Counted from the stretch's first letter, positions 1 through 7,186 are shown. The stretch is DNA of 9,057 nt from Flavobacteriales bacterium (GCA_018675825.1 JABGXK010000209.1:1-9057), one strand, 5' to 3'. Numbers and translations: made by a program. Notes: generated by a model from the letters alone, not told the origin.

Positions 1-215
1 CCATCATCAATATTTGCACCAGAATAATAGTTTATAGCACTAGTATCTGTACATCCATATATTGGAGTTATACAAGATCCATCATCACAAGTAGCCAATG
101 AATCATAGTTGAGAGCTGTAGAATCTGTACAGCCATATAAACAATATACACATGAACCATCATCCATATTAGCCAAAGAATCATAGTTAAGAGCTAATGA
201 ATCTGTACAACCATA
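1..215 (-). repeat. Three GCTD...DDGSC protein repeats, C-terminal cluster
   Basis: Three units of about 22 codons lie at 150-215, 72-137 and 1-59, in protein order; the last is cut by the window edge. The pattern is GCTD-x2-A-x-NY-x3-A-x2-DDGSC, with a cysteine near each end and an acidic DDG turn. By hand alignment, the units at 72-137 and 150-215 agree at 54 of 66 bases, suggesting fairly recent duplication. Units are joined by short linkers such as VYCLY and ITPIY. The paired cysteines suggest a small disulfide- or metal-stabilised module; that is inference. Confidence 0.85.
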
Positions 216-2729
216 TATAAAATTACAAGGGCTTACATGAAAACCTAAATAAATCCATGTGTTTTGTGGATATACAATCCACTGTGAATTTAATGAATCT
301 GTTCCAGCAGCATTTGTCCAGCTAGTATCACCACTTGTTACATCACACTTTCTTACTAGCGTATGATCTTTAGTAGCATCTGTAATTCCTGCAACATCCC
401 ATCCTGAACCTGGATCTCCATTCCAATCACCTAACCAATCAATAACAACATATGAGTTTTGATCTCCATATACAAGTCCAAAACCATCATCACCATTACT
501 TAAATACGTAAATGTTTCATCTGCTTGAGCTAAAATTGTTGGGTCAGCAGATGGGTGAGCAACCACATACACATCATTTGGTAAAATTACAGCTCCTGCA
601 TCAAAATCATTCCAATATTCATAAACTCCTGGTGTACTTGGAGTATTAGAGACATTAGGATATGCGTATAATGAAAGGTCAACAGTGTCTACTGTCGGAT
701 TATAAACTTCAAAATATTTATTATTTGAAGAACCTTCAGCATACTCTGAGAAGAATATTGGTGATGATGGATAAACACAAGAACTATCATCAACTGTTGC
801 TAAAGAATCATAATTTAATGCAAGTGAATCTGTACATCCAGAATAAATACATGATCCATCATCTGTATTTGCAATTGGATTAAAATTATATGCTGAAGGA
901 TCAGTACATCCGCTTACTAAATTCACTGAAATAATACCATTCCAAATATAAACACAACTATTACAATCAGTTATTATACAGCTTATTGAACCTGTTGAAA
1001 GTCCTGTAACATCCTCAGTTGTATCTCCTGTTGACCAAAGAAAATTATAACTACTATCAGGAAGACATGGTGTTCCTCCAGAAATAGTTAAATCAACAGC
1101 TCCATCGTTACTGATAGAAGATGAAGCATCAACTACAATACTTTGAACAGATAGAGAATCTGGATCTTCTAAAATAACACTTATTGTATCAGTACAACCA
1201 TATGTATTACCAGTAACAATACAAGAATAAGATCCTGAAGAAAGGTTTATAGCAGTATCATTTGTCTGTCCATCTGACCATAAATATGCATAAGTATCAC
1301 CATAGAGTGAATCGTTACTAGCATTCATAATTGCAGTTCCATTACTAAATTGATTACACGATGGATTAATAATGATAGAATTTAAATTAAAATACGAACA
1401 GGGATTTACATTAAATACATTAAAATTATCTACTACTACAATATCATCATTCCATTTACAAGAAGCTTCAATAGAAATACTAACACTTGTATCTCCAGAG
1501 TAACTTGAAAGATCATATATTAAAGTAGTCGGAGAAGAAATAACACCAGCATTACCAGTTAATGATGTTGAATTGGAATACTGACGTGTATAAGCAGTAT
1601 TTCCACTATTATCTGCAATTACAGTATCATTAACTTTTAATCTAAACCAGCTTAGTGGATATGAAGTTGAAATACCAGTTGGATTGACCAATACATTTAA
1701 ATTAATATTAGAACTTGCAGTAGAAAAATCTAAGCAAATAATTGAAGTAGCAATATGAGTACTATATGAAAATGCATCGGCTTCAGAAAAAGGAGATGTC
1801 CAATTACTCCAATTAGGTGATCCTCCTGAAAACTCTAAACTTACAATACCAGAAATTGCGTTAGATGTACTTAAAATAGCGTTAGATTGTGATCCTGCAT
1901 AAGTAATCCATCCATAAGTATTTAAATTATTAGATTCAAAATCTTCATTTAAATCTAAGATATTGCAAGCAGGGTATGTACATGATAAGCTGTCATTTAC
2001 ATTACAAGAAGAGCAATAATTTGAAGCTAAAGGATCCATACAGCCAGAGTATAAGCATGATCCATCATTAAAGGTTGCTAATGGATCATAGTTTAAAGCA
2101 AATGGGTCATTACAGCCTGAACTAGGTGGTAAAGGACATAGTGGATATGGACAATTAGATGAATATGAAGTATTAGAAAAATCTGTACAGTCTACACCTC
2201 CAAACAGCCAATTTCCTCCTGCGCATGTATCAACGATTGAAGTGTCTTTATAAACCCATGAATCAGTATATTCCCAACATGAACCAGTCCCATCAATATT
2301 TATATACCCAAAGGTCTCAACAACGCTATCATTTAAAAATAATTCAATTGCATCATCTCCATTTTGGGAAATAGAACTATTAGCTTGTAAAACATGATCA
2401 AATTCAATATAACATGTATCAAAATAAGATGACATTGCAGAAATTGAACGTGCAACAAGGATATCTTCACCAGGAAGCACGTATATAGAGTCAAAAGTAT
2501 ATTCTTCACCATCAGTGCCTCCTCCATTATTTGCAACTCCAATACCATAAATACTTAAATCAGTAATAGTATCTGTTGCTGTTAAATGTATTGCCTTTCC
2601 ATTATTTCCTCCAGAAGGAACTGTAAAATCCATAATACCAGTTAAAACTAAATCTGTACTTTGAGAAAGTAAAAGGAAAGGAGATAAAGCAAAAATTATT
2701 GCTAAAAAAACATTGTATTTAAGTGTCAT
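1..2729 (-). CDS. Giant secreted modular surface protein, C-terminus beyond window (partial)
   Basis: The frame is open from the ATG at 2729 to the window edge, giving 909 residues without a stop, and continues past base 1. Residues 1-23 form a signal peptide (Lys4, hydrophobic run, then LLLSQ), so the product is exported. Residues about 24-170 resemble a lamin-tail domain (NNGKAIHL, NGDDAIELFLN, then a Gly/Trp-rich end). Two cysteine-framed repeats follow (about 204-250), then a beta-sandwich-like region resembling MAM/jelly-roll modules (about 255-445). Residues about 450-522 and 523-603 look like SprB-type repeats (LWSDGQTNDTA, SSGSYSCIVTG; LWSTGDTTEDVTGLSTG). Two further repeats (about 606-651), a second lamin-tail domain (about 655-835; SEYAEGSSNNKYFEVYN) and three repeats end the visible part. 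Such architectures in Bacteroidota are usually type IX secretion cargo with a C-terminal sorting domain; that end is not visible here. Adhesion or surface display is inferred. An in-frame GTG at 2750 is possible, but the ATG fits the signal peptide better. Confidence 0.9.
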   Translation of the reverse strand, partial: MTLKYNVFLAIIFALSPFLLLSQSTDLVLTGIMDFTVPSGGNNGKAIHLTATDTITDLSIYGIGVANNGGGTDGEEYTFDSIYVLPGEDILVARSISAMSSYFDTCYIEFDHVLQANSSISQNGDDAIELFLNDSVVETFGYINIDGTGSCWEYTDSWVYKDTSIVDTCAGGNWLFGGVDCTDFSNTSYSSNCPYPLCPLPPSSGCNDPFALNYDPLATFNDGSCLYSGCMDPLASNYCSSCNVNDSLSCTYPACNILDLNEDFESNNLNTYGWITYAGSQSNAILSTSNAISGIVSLEFSGGSPNWSNWTSPFSEADAFSYSTHIATSIICLDFSTASSNINLNVLVNPTGISTSYPLSWFRLKVNDTVIADNSGNTAYTRQYSNSTSLTGNAGVISSPTTLIYDLSSYSGDTSVSISIEASCKWNDDIVVVDNFNVFNVNPCSYFNLNSIIINPSCNQFSNGTAIMNASNDSLYGDTYAYLWSDGQTNDTAINLSSGSYSCIVTGNTYGCTDTISVILEDPDSLSVQSIVVDASSSISNDGAVDLTISGGTPCLPDSSYNFLWSTGDTTEDVTGLSTGSISCIITDCNSCVYIWNGIISVNLVSGCTDPSAYNFNPIANTDDGSCIYSGCTDSLALNYDSLATVDDSSCVYPSSPIFFSEYAEGSSNNKYFEVYNPTVDTVDLSLYAYPNVSNTPSTPGVYEYWNDFDAGAVILPNDVYVVAHPSADPTILAQADETFTYLSNGDDGFGLVYGDQNSYVVIDWLGDWNGDPGSGWDVAGITDATKDHTLVRKCDVTSGDTSWTNAAGTDSLNSQWIVYPQNTWIYLGFHVSPCNFIYGCTDSLALNYDSLANMDDGSCVYCLYGCTDSTALNYDSLATCDDGSCITPIYGCTDTSAINYYSGANIDD
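777..914 (-). repeat. Two GCTD...DDGSC protein repeats, middle cluster
   Basis: Two 66-base units at 849-914 and 777-842 encode GCTDPSAYNFNPIANTDDGSC-type and GCTDSLALNYDSLATVDDSSC-type modules, joined by IYS. They sit directly before the second lamin-tail domain. The second unit has DDSSC instead of DDGSC, losing the glycine of the turn. Confidence 0.85.
1980..2120 (-). repeat. Two GCTD-type protein repeats, N-terminal cluster, one diverged
   Basis: The unit at 2055-2120 (GCNDPFALNYDP...FNDGSC) is close to the consensus. The next, at 1980-2048, is 69 bases instead of 66 and has diverged: GCMDPLASNY is followed by CSSCNVNDSLSC, which adds two cysteines and loses the DDG turn. The pair links the first lamin-tail domain to the beta-sandwich-like region. 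Confidence 0.8.
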
Positions 2730-3072
2730 AATAGTGAATTTAATGAACACCTAAAATAAAATAAAATATCTAAATAATTAAGCTATTCAATATTATTAAT
2801 AAAAGCTATAAATAGGTAATAACCATTTATTTAGAGCGAATAAACTATTTTATAATTTACTATAACTACTAAATTTAGATTCATTTCTAATTTATTTTAT
2901 TTTAAAACATTGACAAACAATAATTTATTAATACTAATTTTTTAGAAAATATAATTTTTTAAATAATAAGCTATACTATAAAAAAACCTATTGATTATAT
3001 TAATACAGAATAAGCATAACAATATAATATATATATTATACATTTTCATCAAAATAAGTTTTAGAAAATAAA
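2730..3072. other. Divergent AT-rich intergenic region
   Basis: This 343-base stretch lies between the divergent starts of the giant surface protein and crtI, and contains no plausible gene. It should hold promoters for both directions. A candidate crt promoter is listed separately. On the minus strand, a TTG at 2790-2788 lies 19 bases before TATTTTAT (2768-2761), a poor match to the Bacteroidota -33/-7 pattern and little better than chance in such AT-rich DNA. The string AAGCTAT occurs twice (about 2779-2785 and 2968-2974), each time after an AAATAAT-like run; its meaning is unclear. I saw no strong hairpin, tRNA or riboswitch. Confidence 0.6.
2910..2942 (+). promoter_or_regulatory. Candidate promoter for the crt operon
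   Basis: TTGACA at 2910-2915 is followed, 22 bases after its TTG, by TAATTTTT at 2935-2942. This approximates the Bacteroidota primary-sigma pattern TTG-N19-23-TAnnTTTG, with T in place of the final G. It would leave a leader of about 125 bases before crtI. The surrounding DNA is so AT-rich that a chance match is quite possible. Confidence 0.3.
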
Positions 3073-4545
3073 TTGGAAAAAGTTATAGTTATTGGAAGCG
3101 GTTTTGCAGGCTTGAGCACAGCAGCTTTCTTAGCAAAAGCAGGCTATAAAGTCAAAATTCTGGAGAAAAACACTACTACAGGGGGAAGGGCAAGAGTTTT
3201 TAAAGCAAAAGGATACACTTTCGATATGGGACCCAGTTGGTATTGGATGCCTGAAATATTTGAAAATTTTTTTAATGAATTCAACCATTGCACTGATGAC
3301 TTCTACAAACTTATTCAGCTAGACCCAGGCTTTAAAATAGTTTTTAGAAATAAGGATATGGATATTCCTTCAAACTGGGATGAAATTTGCCAAGTTTTTG
3401 ATAATCATGAAAAAAATGGGTCTGATAAACTAAAGCTATTTATGAAAGATGCTGAAGAAAAATACAATATTGGCCTAGAATTTCTCTACAACTCACCAGG
3501 ATTATCAATAACAGAATTATTTAGAAAAAATATAATTAAAAATATCAATAAACTCGAAATCCTAACAACATACAGACAACACATTAAGAAGTATTTTACA
3601 AACTCATACCTAATTAATATACTAGAATTTCCTGTTCTTTTTTTAGGAACAGCAGCAAATAACACTCCTGCATTATATAGTCTTATGGCATATTCAGGCA
3701 TAAAACAAGGAACATTTTATCCAATAGGTGGCTTTAATGAGGTTATAAAAGCAATGGAAAAGATTTGTCAGAAACATGGAGTTGAGATTGCAACAAATCA
3801 GGAAGTTCAGAAAATAAATATTACAAATAATAAAGTAACTTCTGTAACAACTATAAATAAAATTATCAAAACTGATCTTTTAATAGGAACTGCTGACTAC
3901 GCTCATATTGAAGAAAAACTGTTAGAAAAAAAATACAGAAACTATTCAGATTCATCTTGGAAATCAAAAAAATTCTCACCCTCTGCATTAATCTTTTATT
4001 TGGGGGTTAATAAAAAAATAGAAAAACTTGATCACCATACATTGTTTTTTGATGAAGACATCCAAAAACATACAGAAGAGATATACGAAAACCCTAGATG
4101 GCCTTCAAAACCCTTATTTTACACCTGCTGCCCATCAAAGTCAGATCCTAATGTAGCTCCTGATGGTAAAGAAAATTTATTTATTTTAATACCTATTGCT
4201 GCAGGACTTGAAGACTCAGAAACTATTAGAGAAGGATACTTTAATAGAATAATACGTAGACTAGAAACATACTGCGAACAAAATATCAAAGAAAATATTG
4301 AGTATAAAAAAAGCTACTGTATTAATGATTTTAAAGAAGATTATAATGCTTATAAAGGAAATGCTTACGGACTAGCTAATACATTATTGCAAACCGCTAA
4401 TCTAAAACCAAAAATTATAAATAAAAAAATAAAAAACATGTATTACAGTGGTCAGCTTACTGTTCCTGGTCCTGGTGTACCTCCGTCAATAATATCAGGA
4501 CAATTAGTTGCTGAACATATAATTAGAAATAAAAAAAAACATTAA
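3073..4545 (+). CDS. crtI: Phytoene desaturase CrtI
   Basis: An FAD-dependent desaturase that converts phytoene stepwise towards lycopene, acting at the membrane. The 490-residue length is usual for CrtI. The N-terminus has the dinucleotide-binding motif GSGFAG (residues 8-13), acidic Glu31 at the end of the second strand for ribose contact, and GGRAR (37-41). The C-terminus has GLANTLLQTA followed by YYSGQLTVPGPGVPPSIISG, the family's FAD-closing segment in the form common in Bacteroidota. The start is TTG at 3073: the preceding in-frame stop is only 18 bases upstream, no ATG or GTG lies between, and starting here places the GxGxxG motif at the normal distance from the N-terminus. It is the first gene of the crt operon, 11 bases before crtB. 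A related desaturase or isomerase activity cannot be excluded, but pairing with crtB and crtZ favours CrtI. Confidence 0.95.
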   Translation: MEKVIVIGSGFAGLSTAAFLAKAGYKVKILEKNTTTGGRARVFKAKGYTFDMGPSWYWMPEIFENFFNEFNHCTDDFYKLIQLDPGFKIVFRNKDMDIPSNWDEICQVFDNHEKNGSDKLKLFMKDAEEKYNIGLEFLYNSPGLSITELFRKNIIKNINKLEILTTYRQHIKKYFTNSYLINILEFPVLFLGTAANNTPALYSLMAYSGIKQGTFYPIGGFNEVIKAMEKICQKHGVEIATNQEVQKINITNNKVTSVTTINKIIKTDLLIGTADYAHIEEKLLEKKYRNYSDSSWKSKKFSPSALIFYLGVNKKIEKLDHHTLFFDEDIQKHTEEIYENPRWPSKPLFYTCCPSKSDPNVAPDGKENLFILIPIAAGLEDSETIREGYFNRIIRRLETYCEQNIKENIEYKKSYCINDFKEDYNAYKGNAYGLANTLLQTANLKPKIINKKIKNMYYSGQLTVPGPGVPPSIISGQLVAEHIIRNKKKH

Positions 4546-4556
4546 GATATTAGATT

Positions 4557-5393
4557 ATGAAAAAAATATTTGACGATGTTTCACAGGCTTGTAGTAAAAT
4601 TACAACTAAAAAATATAGCACTAGCTTTTCTTTAGGAATTTCACTATTAGATAAAAAATTACACAAACCAATCTACTCTATTTATGGCTTTGTTCGTTTA
4701 GCAGATGAGATAGTTGACAGCTTTCATGATCACAATAAAAAAGAGCTACTTGAAAAATATAGAGAAGACACAAGGCAAGCTATTAAGCAAAAAATTAGCC
4801 TTAATCCTATCCTAAATAGCTTTCAGTGTGTTGTCAATAAATATAATATAGAATGGAAATATATTGAGCAGTTCCTTAATAGTATGCAGCATGATATTGA
4901 AAACACCAAACATGACGAGAGTAGCTATAAAGAATATATTGAGGGATCAGCAGAAGCAGTAGGACTGATGTGTTTAAGGGTGTTTTGTAATAATCAAAAT
5001 GATCTGTTTATTAATCTGGAGATGCATGCAAAAATTCTAGGTTCTGTTTTTCAAAAAGTAAACTTTATAAGGGACATAAATGCAGACTACAATCAATTGC
5101 AGAGAGTTTACTTCCCAAACCTTGACATAAATAAATTTGATGAAAAGGAAAAATTAAAAATAGAGCTAGATATTGAAAATGAATTTCAATTAGCGCTTGT
5201 AGGAGTAAAAAAACTACCTTTATCATCAAGAAAAGGAGTTTTTCTTGCATACTCTTACTATTACTCATTATTTAAGATAATAGAAAAAACACCTGCAAAG
5301 CAAATATTACAAAAAAGAATTAGAATCTCTAATATGTTAAAAATTATAACTTTAGTTAAAACAAAAATTAAATATAGATTAAATTTAATATGA
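4557..5393 (+). CDS. crtB: Phytoene synthase CrtB
   Basis: Condenses two geranylgeranyl diphosphates into phytoene, the first committed carotenoid step. The 278-residue protein belongs to the squalene/phytoene synthase family. Both Mg-diphosphate-binding acidic motifs are present: DEIVD at residues 50-54 after YSIYGFVRLA, and RDINAD (Asp173 and Asp177) after QKVNFI. The YIEGSAEAVGLMCL segment (127-140) also matches the family. It starts with ATG 11 bases after crtI and overlaps the next gene by 4 bases (ATGA), so it is probably translationally coupled to it. Squalene or dehydrosqualene synthase is the alternative within the fold, but the crtI/crtZ context makes phytoene the likely product. 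The GGPP synthase supplying its substrate is not in the window. Confidence 0.95.
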   Translation: MKKIFDDVSQACSKITTKKYSTSFSLGISLLDKKLHKPIYSIYGFVRLADEIVDSFHDHNKKELLEKYREDTRQAIKQKISLNPILNSFQCVVNKYNIEWKYIEQFLNSMQHDIENTKHDESSYKEYIEGSAEAVGLMCLRVFCNNQNDLFINLEMHAKILGSVFQKVNFIRDINADYNQLQRVYFPNLDINKFDEKEKLKIELDIENEFQLALVGVKKLPLSSRKGVFLAYSYYYSLFKIIEKTPAKQILQKRIRISNMLKIITLVKTKIKYRLNLI

Positions 5394-5845
5394 AAATTTG
5401 GACGATAATAATTATAATGCTTTCAGTCAATATCTCAAATGGTCAAAATATTGAAAAGATTAGAAGATTATATTTACAATCAAGCAATAATGATGCCAAA
5501 CTAGATTCATTAAATTATTGGCTTTCAAATTATAATCAAACTAATAATTTAATGTCAGCATACTACGGAGTTAACCTTATACTAAAATCTAAGTATCTTA
5601 AAAATCCATTTAAAAAAATTAAATATTTTGAAAAAGGCAGAGAAATACTTGAAGATGCAATTATCAAAGAACCAGATAATATTGAACTAATTTTCCTAAG
5701 GTATACTGTTCAAAAAAATACACCTTCTATTTTAATGTATAAGAAAGATATTGAAGAAGATTATCAATCTATTAAGTCAGAATTAGATTCTATAAAAGAT
5801 CAAAGGTTAAAAAAACATATCTCACAAACCTTACAAAAACTATAA
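5390..5845 (+). CDS. Exported protein of unknown function in crt operon
   Basis: A 151-residue protein I cannot assign. Residues 1-18 form a signal peptide (MKIW, an isoleucine-rich core, then NISNG before Gln19), so the mature part should be periplasmic or surface-exposed. The remainder is helical and highly charged. It contains a stretch (about residues 70-105) of the kind seen in tetratricopeptide-like helical hairpins: a lysine-rich helix, GREILEDAIIKEPDNIELIFLRY, then more helix. I see no catalytic motif and no cysteine. Its ATG overlaps the crtB stop by 4 bases, and crtZ starts 2 bases after its own stop, so it is firmly inside the carotenoid operon. From memory, small hypothetical genes occupy this crtB-crtZ slot in other Flavobacteria, which would suggest a conserved accessory role; this should be confirmed by comparison. 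Confidence 0.85.
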   Translation: MKIWTIIIIMLSVNISNGQNIEKIRRLYLQSSNNDAKLDSLNYWLSNYNQTNNLMSAYYGVNLILKSKYLKNPFKKIKYFEKGREILEDAIIKEPDNIELIFLRYTVQKNTPSILMYKKDIEEDYQSIKSELDSIKDQRLKKHISQTLQKL

Positions 5846-5847
5846 CA

Positions 5848-6285
5848 ATGTTATTTAATACAGTACTGACAATTACAACTTTTCTTATTATGGAATTCAT
5901 TTCATGGTTTACACATAAATATATAATGCATGGACCACTATGGAACTTACATCTAGATCATCATCAGGTAGATAAAAAGAAAAAACTCCAAAAAAATGAT
6001 TACTTTTTTTTAATATTTGCTATACCATCAATAATGGCAATTATTCTAGGATCTATGAATTCAAACTATTTATTATATATAGGAATAGGTATTGCTTTAT
6101 ATGGTTTTGCTTATTTTATTGTTCATGAAATTATAATTCACCAGAGAATTAAAATCTTTAGAAATAGCAAATCAAGATACATACGAGCTATAAAAAGAGC
6201 ACACAAAGTGCATCATAAGAATATAGATAAAGAAGATGGAGAATCATTTGGAATGCTATTGGTACCATTAAAATATTTCAAATAA
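5848..6285 (+). CDS. crtZ: Beta-carotene hydroxylase CrtZ
   Basis: A non-haem di-iron membrane hydroxylase that adds 3-hydroxyl groups to beta-ionone rings, turning beta-carotene into cryptoxanthin and zeaxanthin. All ten iron-ligand-type histidines of the fatty-acid/sterol hydroxylase superfamily are visible: His23 and His28 (HKYIMH), His35, His38 and His39 (HLDHH), His93 and His98 (HEIIIH), and His119, His122 and His123 (HKVHH). Membrane segments lie at about 4-22, 53-70 and 73-92. The 145-residue length fits the compact bacterial CrtZ. It starts 2 bases after the preceding gene and is last in the operon; a terminator-like hairpin follows about 25 bases after the stop. Because its substrate has cyclised ends, a lycopene cyclase must exist elsewhere in the genome. 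Confidence 0.93.
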   Translation: MLFNTVLTITTFLIMEFISWFTHKYIMHGPLWNLHLDHHQVDKKKKLQKNDYFFLIFAIPSIMAIILGSMNSNYLLYIGIGIALYGFAYFIVHEIIIHQRIKIFRNSKSRYIRAIKRAHKVHHKNIDKEDGESFGMLLVPLKYFK

Positions 6286-6309
6286 TAAAACTTTTAGTTT
6301 TAGTATGCT

Positions 6310-6348
6310 TGAAAATACATTCAGTGAGTCTGTATTTTTAACTTTTTC
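6310..6348 (+). terminator. Intrinsic terminator of the crt operon, possibly bidirectional
   Basis: AAAATACA (6312-6319) pairs perfectly with TGTATTTT (6331-6338) across an 11-base loop; a G-T and a T-A pair extend the stem to about 10 bp. On the plus strand a T-rich tail follows (TTTTTAACTTTTTC). The stem is AT-rich and so weak, but the position between converging operons is what a terminator needs. On the minus strand the tail is shorter, so termination that way is less certain. Confidence 0.6.
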
Positions 6349-6482
6349 ACTTTAATAGAATCTTTAGGTAAATCATCCTTTACTCTTTTAAACTCCTTTA
6401 CATCCCCACTATTACAAGCACAAGTAAGCAGAAAGCAAAATAGTAAAAAAAAACTATGATATCTTTTGAGAAACTTTTTCAT
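6321..6482 (-). CDS. Very small putative lipoprotein
   Basis: A 53-residue frame read from the ATG at 6482: MKKFLKRY, a hydrophobic core (SFFLLFCFLL), then TCACNSG and a charged tail (DVKEFKRVKDDLPKDS). This is a typical lipoprotein signal with a Cys as likely acylation site, although neither candidate Cys has a perfect lipobox. An ATG at 6512 would add ten residues, but the inner start gives the better signal peptide. It overlaps the 3' end of the djlA-like gene by 29 bases, and its TGA stop lies in the loop of the terminator hairpin. The start of the tail is faintly like the N-terminus of Bacteroidota LptC lipoproteins, but the protein is far too short to be one; it could be a remnant. Function unknown. 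Confidence 0.5.
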   Translation of the reverse strand: MKKFLKRYHSFFLLFCFLLTCACNSGDVKEFKRVKDDLPKDSIKVKKLKIQTH

Positions 6483-7155
6483 ATGCTTCTTGGATTGCAA
6501 GAAATTTTTCATTTGCTAATTTAACTATATCGTCACTAACACCTTGTAGTTTATCAGGATGATACTTCATAACTAATTTTCTGTAAGATTTTTTAACCTC
6601 ATCAATACTTGCCTCTTTTTCAACCTCCAAGATTTTGTAATATCTCTCTAGACCATTTTCATTTTTAGAAAACATTGCATAAATAGAGTGAAAATCATAG
6701 TCATTAATATTTAAATAATTTGCTATTTTATTAATTAGATAAACTTCATCTTGATGGATTTCATTATCACTAGCAGCTACTCCAAACAAAAAATGAATTA
6801 TCTGAAGTCTAGATGCATGATTCACTGAATTTGTTAGCTGTAAACATACGCCTCTTAGTTTAGATGATAATTCTTGTTTATTAAGGGTATTAAAAATCTC
6901 AAAATATTTCTTTGATTTTGTGTTGCCAAAAGTTTTTGTAAAAAAAGATTTAACATAATTAAGCTCCACCTTTAAAACCTTACCATCTGCCTTTATTACT
7001 AAAGAAGCTAAGATTAATAATGATATTTCATAAGCTTTTTCTCGATCATTATTACCAGTGAATAAATTTTTACCTATATAATAACCAATAATAGCTCCAA
7101 TTGGACCTCCCCACCAAAAGCCTGCTCCTATACCAACCAATTTTCCTAATGTCAT
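6454..7155 (-). CDS. DjlA-like co-chaperone (TerB domain plus C-terminal J domain)
   Basis: A 233-residue protein with the domain order of DjlA. Residues 1-32 are a glycine-rich hydrophobic segment (GIGAGFWWGGPIGAIIGYYIG) that could anchor it in the inner membrane. Residues about 35-160 form a TerB-like helical domain with the acidic pattern ADGKVLKVELNYVKSFF and, in its second half, ASDNEIHQDEVYLI. Residues about 172-231 are a J domain with the invariant HPD at 199-201 (YHPDKLQG) and FLAIQEAYE in the last helix. J domains stimulate the ATPase of DnaK, so this is likely a cytoplasm-facing, membrane-bound partner of DnaK. It starts 31 bases after the MFS gene stop and its 3' end overlaps the small lipoprotein frame. 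The family is clear; the specific client process is unknown. Confidence 0.9.
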   Translation of the reverse strand: MTLGKLVGIGAGFWWGGPIGAIIGYYIGKNLFTGNNDREKAYEISLLILASLVIKADGKVLKVELNYVKSFFTKTFGNTKSKKYFEIFNTLNKQELSSKLRGVCLQLTNSVNHASRLQIIHFLFGVAASDNEIHQDEVYLINKIANYLNINDYDFHSIYAMFSKNENGLERYYKILEVEKEASIDEVKKSYRKLVMKYHPDKLQGVSDDIVKLANEKFLAIQEAYEKVSQKIS

Positions 7156-7186
7156 ATTAAAATAAAATTACTAATACAAATAAACG

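Noticed and set aside
1..215. Evenly spaced DNA repeats as a possible CRISPR array
   Set aside because: The units are in-frame protein repeats joined by very short linkers (12 bases), with no variable spacers of the usual length.
662..883. Plus-strand 73-codon open frame
   Set aside because: It lies wholly antisense to the giant surface protein, is low-complexity and follows from the repeated codons of the other strand.
2333..2548. Minus-strand 71-codon open frame
   Set aside because: It is in another frame within the first lamin-tail region of the giant protein, whose own frame has clear domain sequence.
3021..3046. TATAAT and TACATTTT strings just before crtI as promoter elements
   Set aside because: No TTG lies at suitable spacing upstream, and the TA-rich run makes such matches expected by chance.
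3486..3701. Minus-strand 71-codon open frame
   Set aside because: It is antisense to the well-supported crtI gene, with no recognisable features.
5065..5268. Minus-strand 67-codon open frame
   Set aside because: It is antisense to crtB over the second acidic motif; no independent support.
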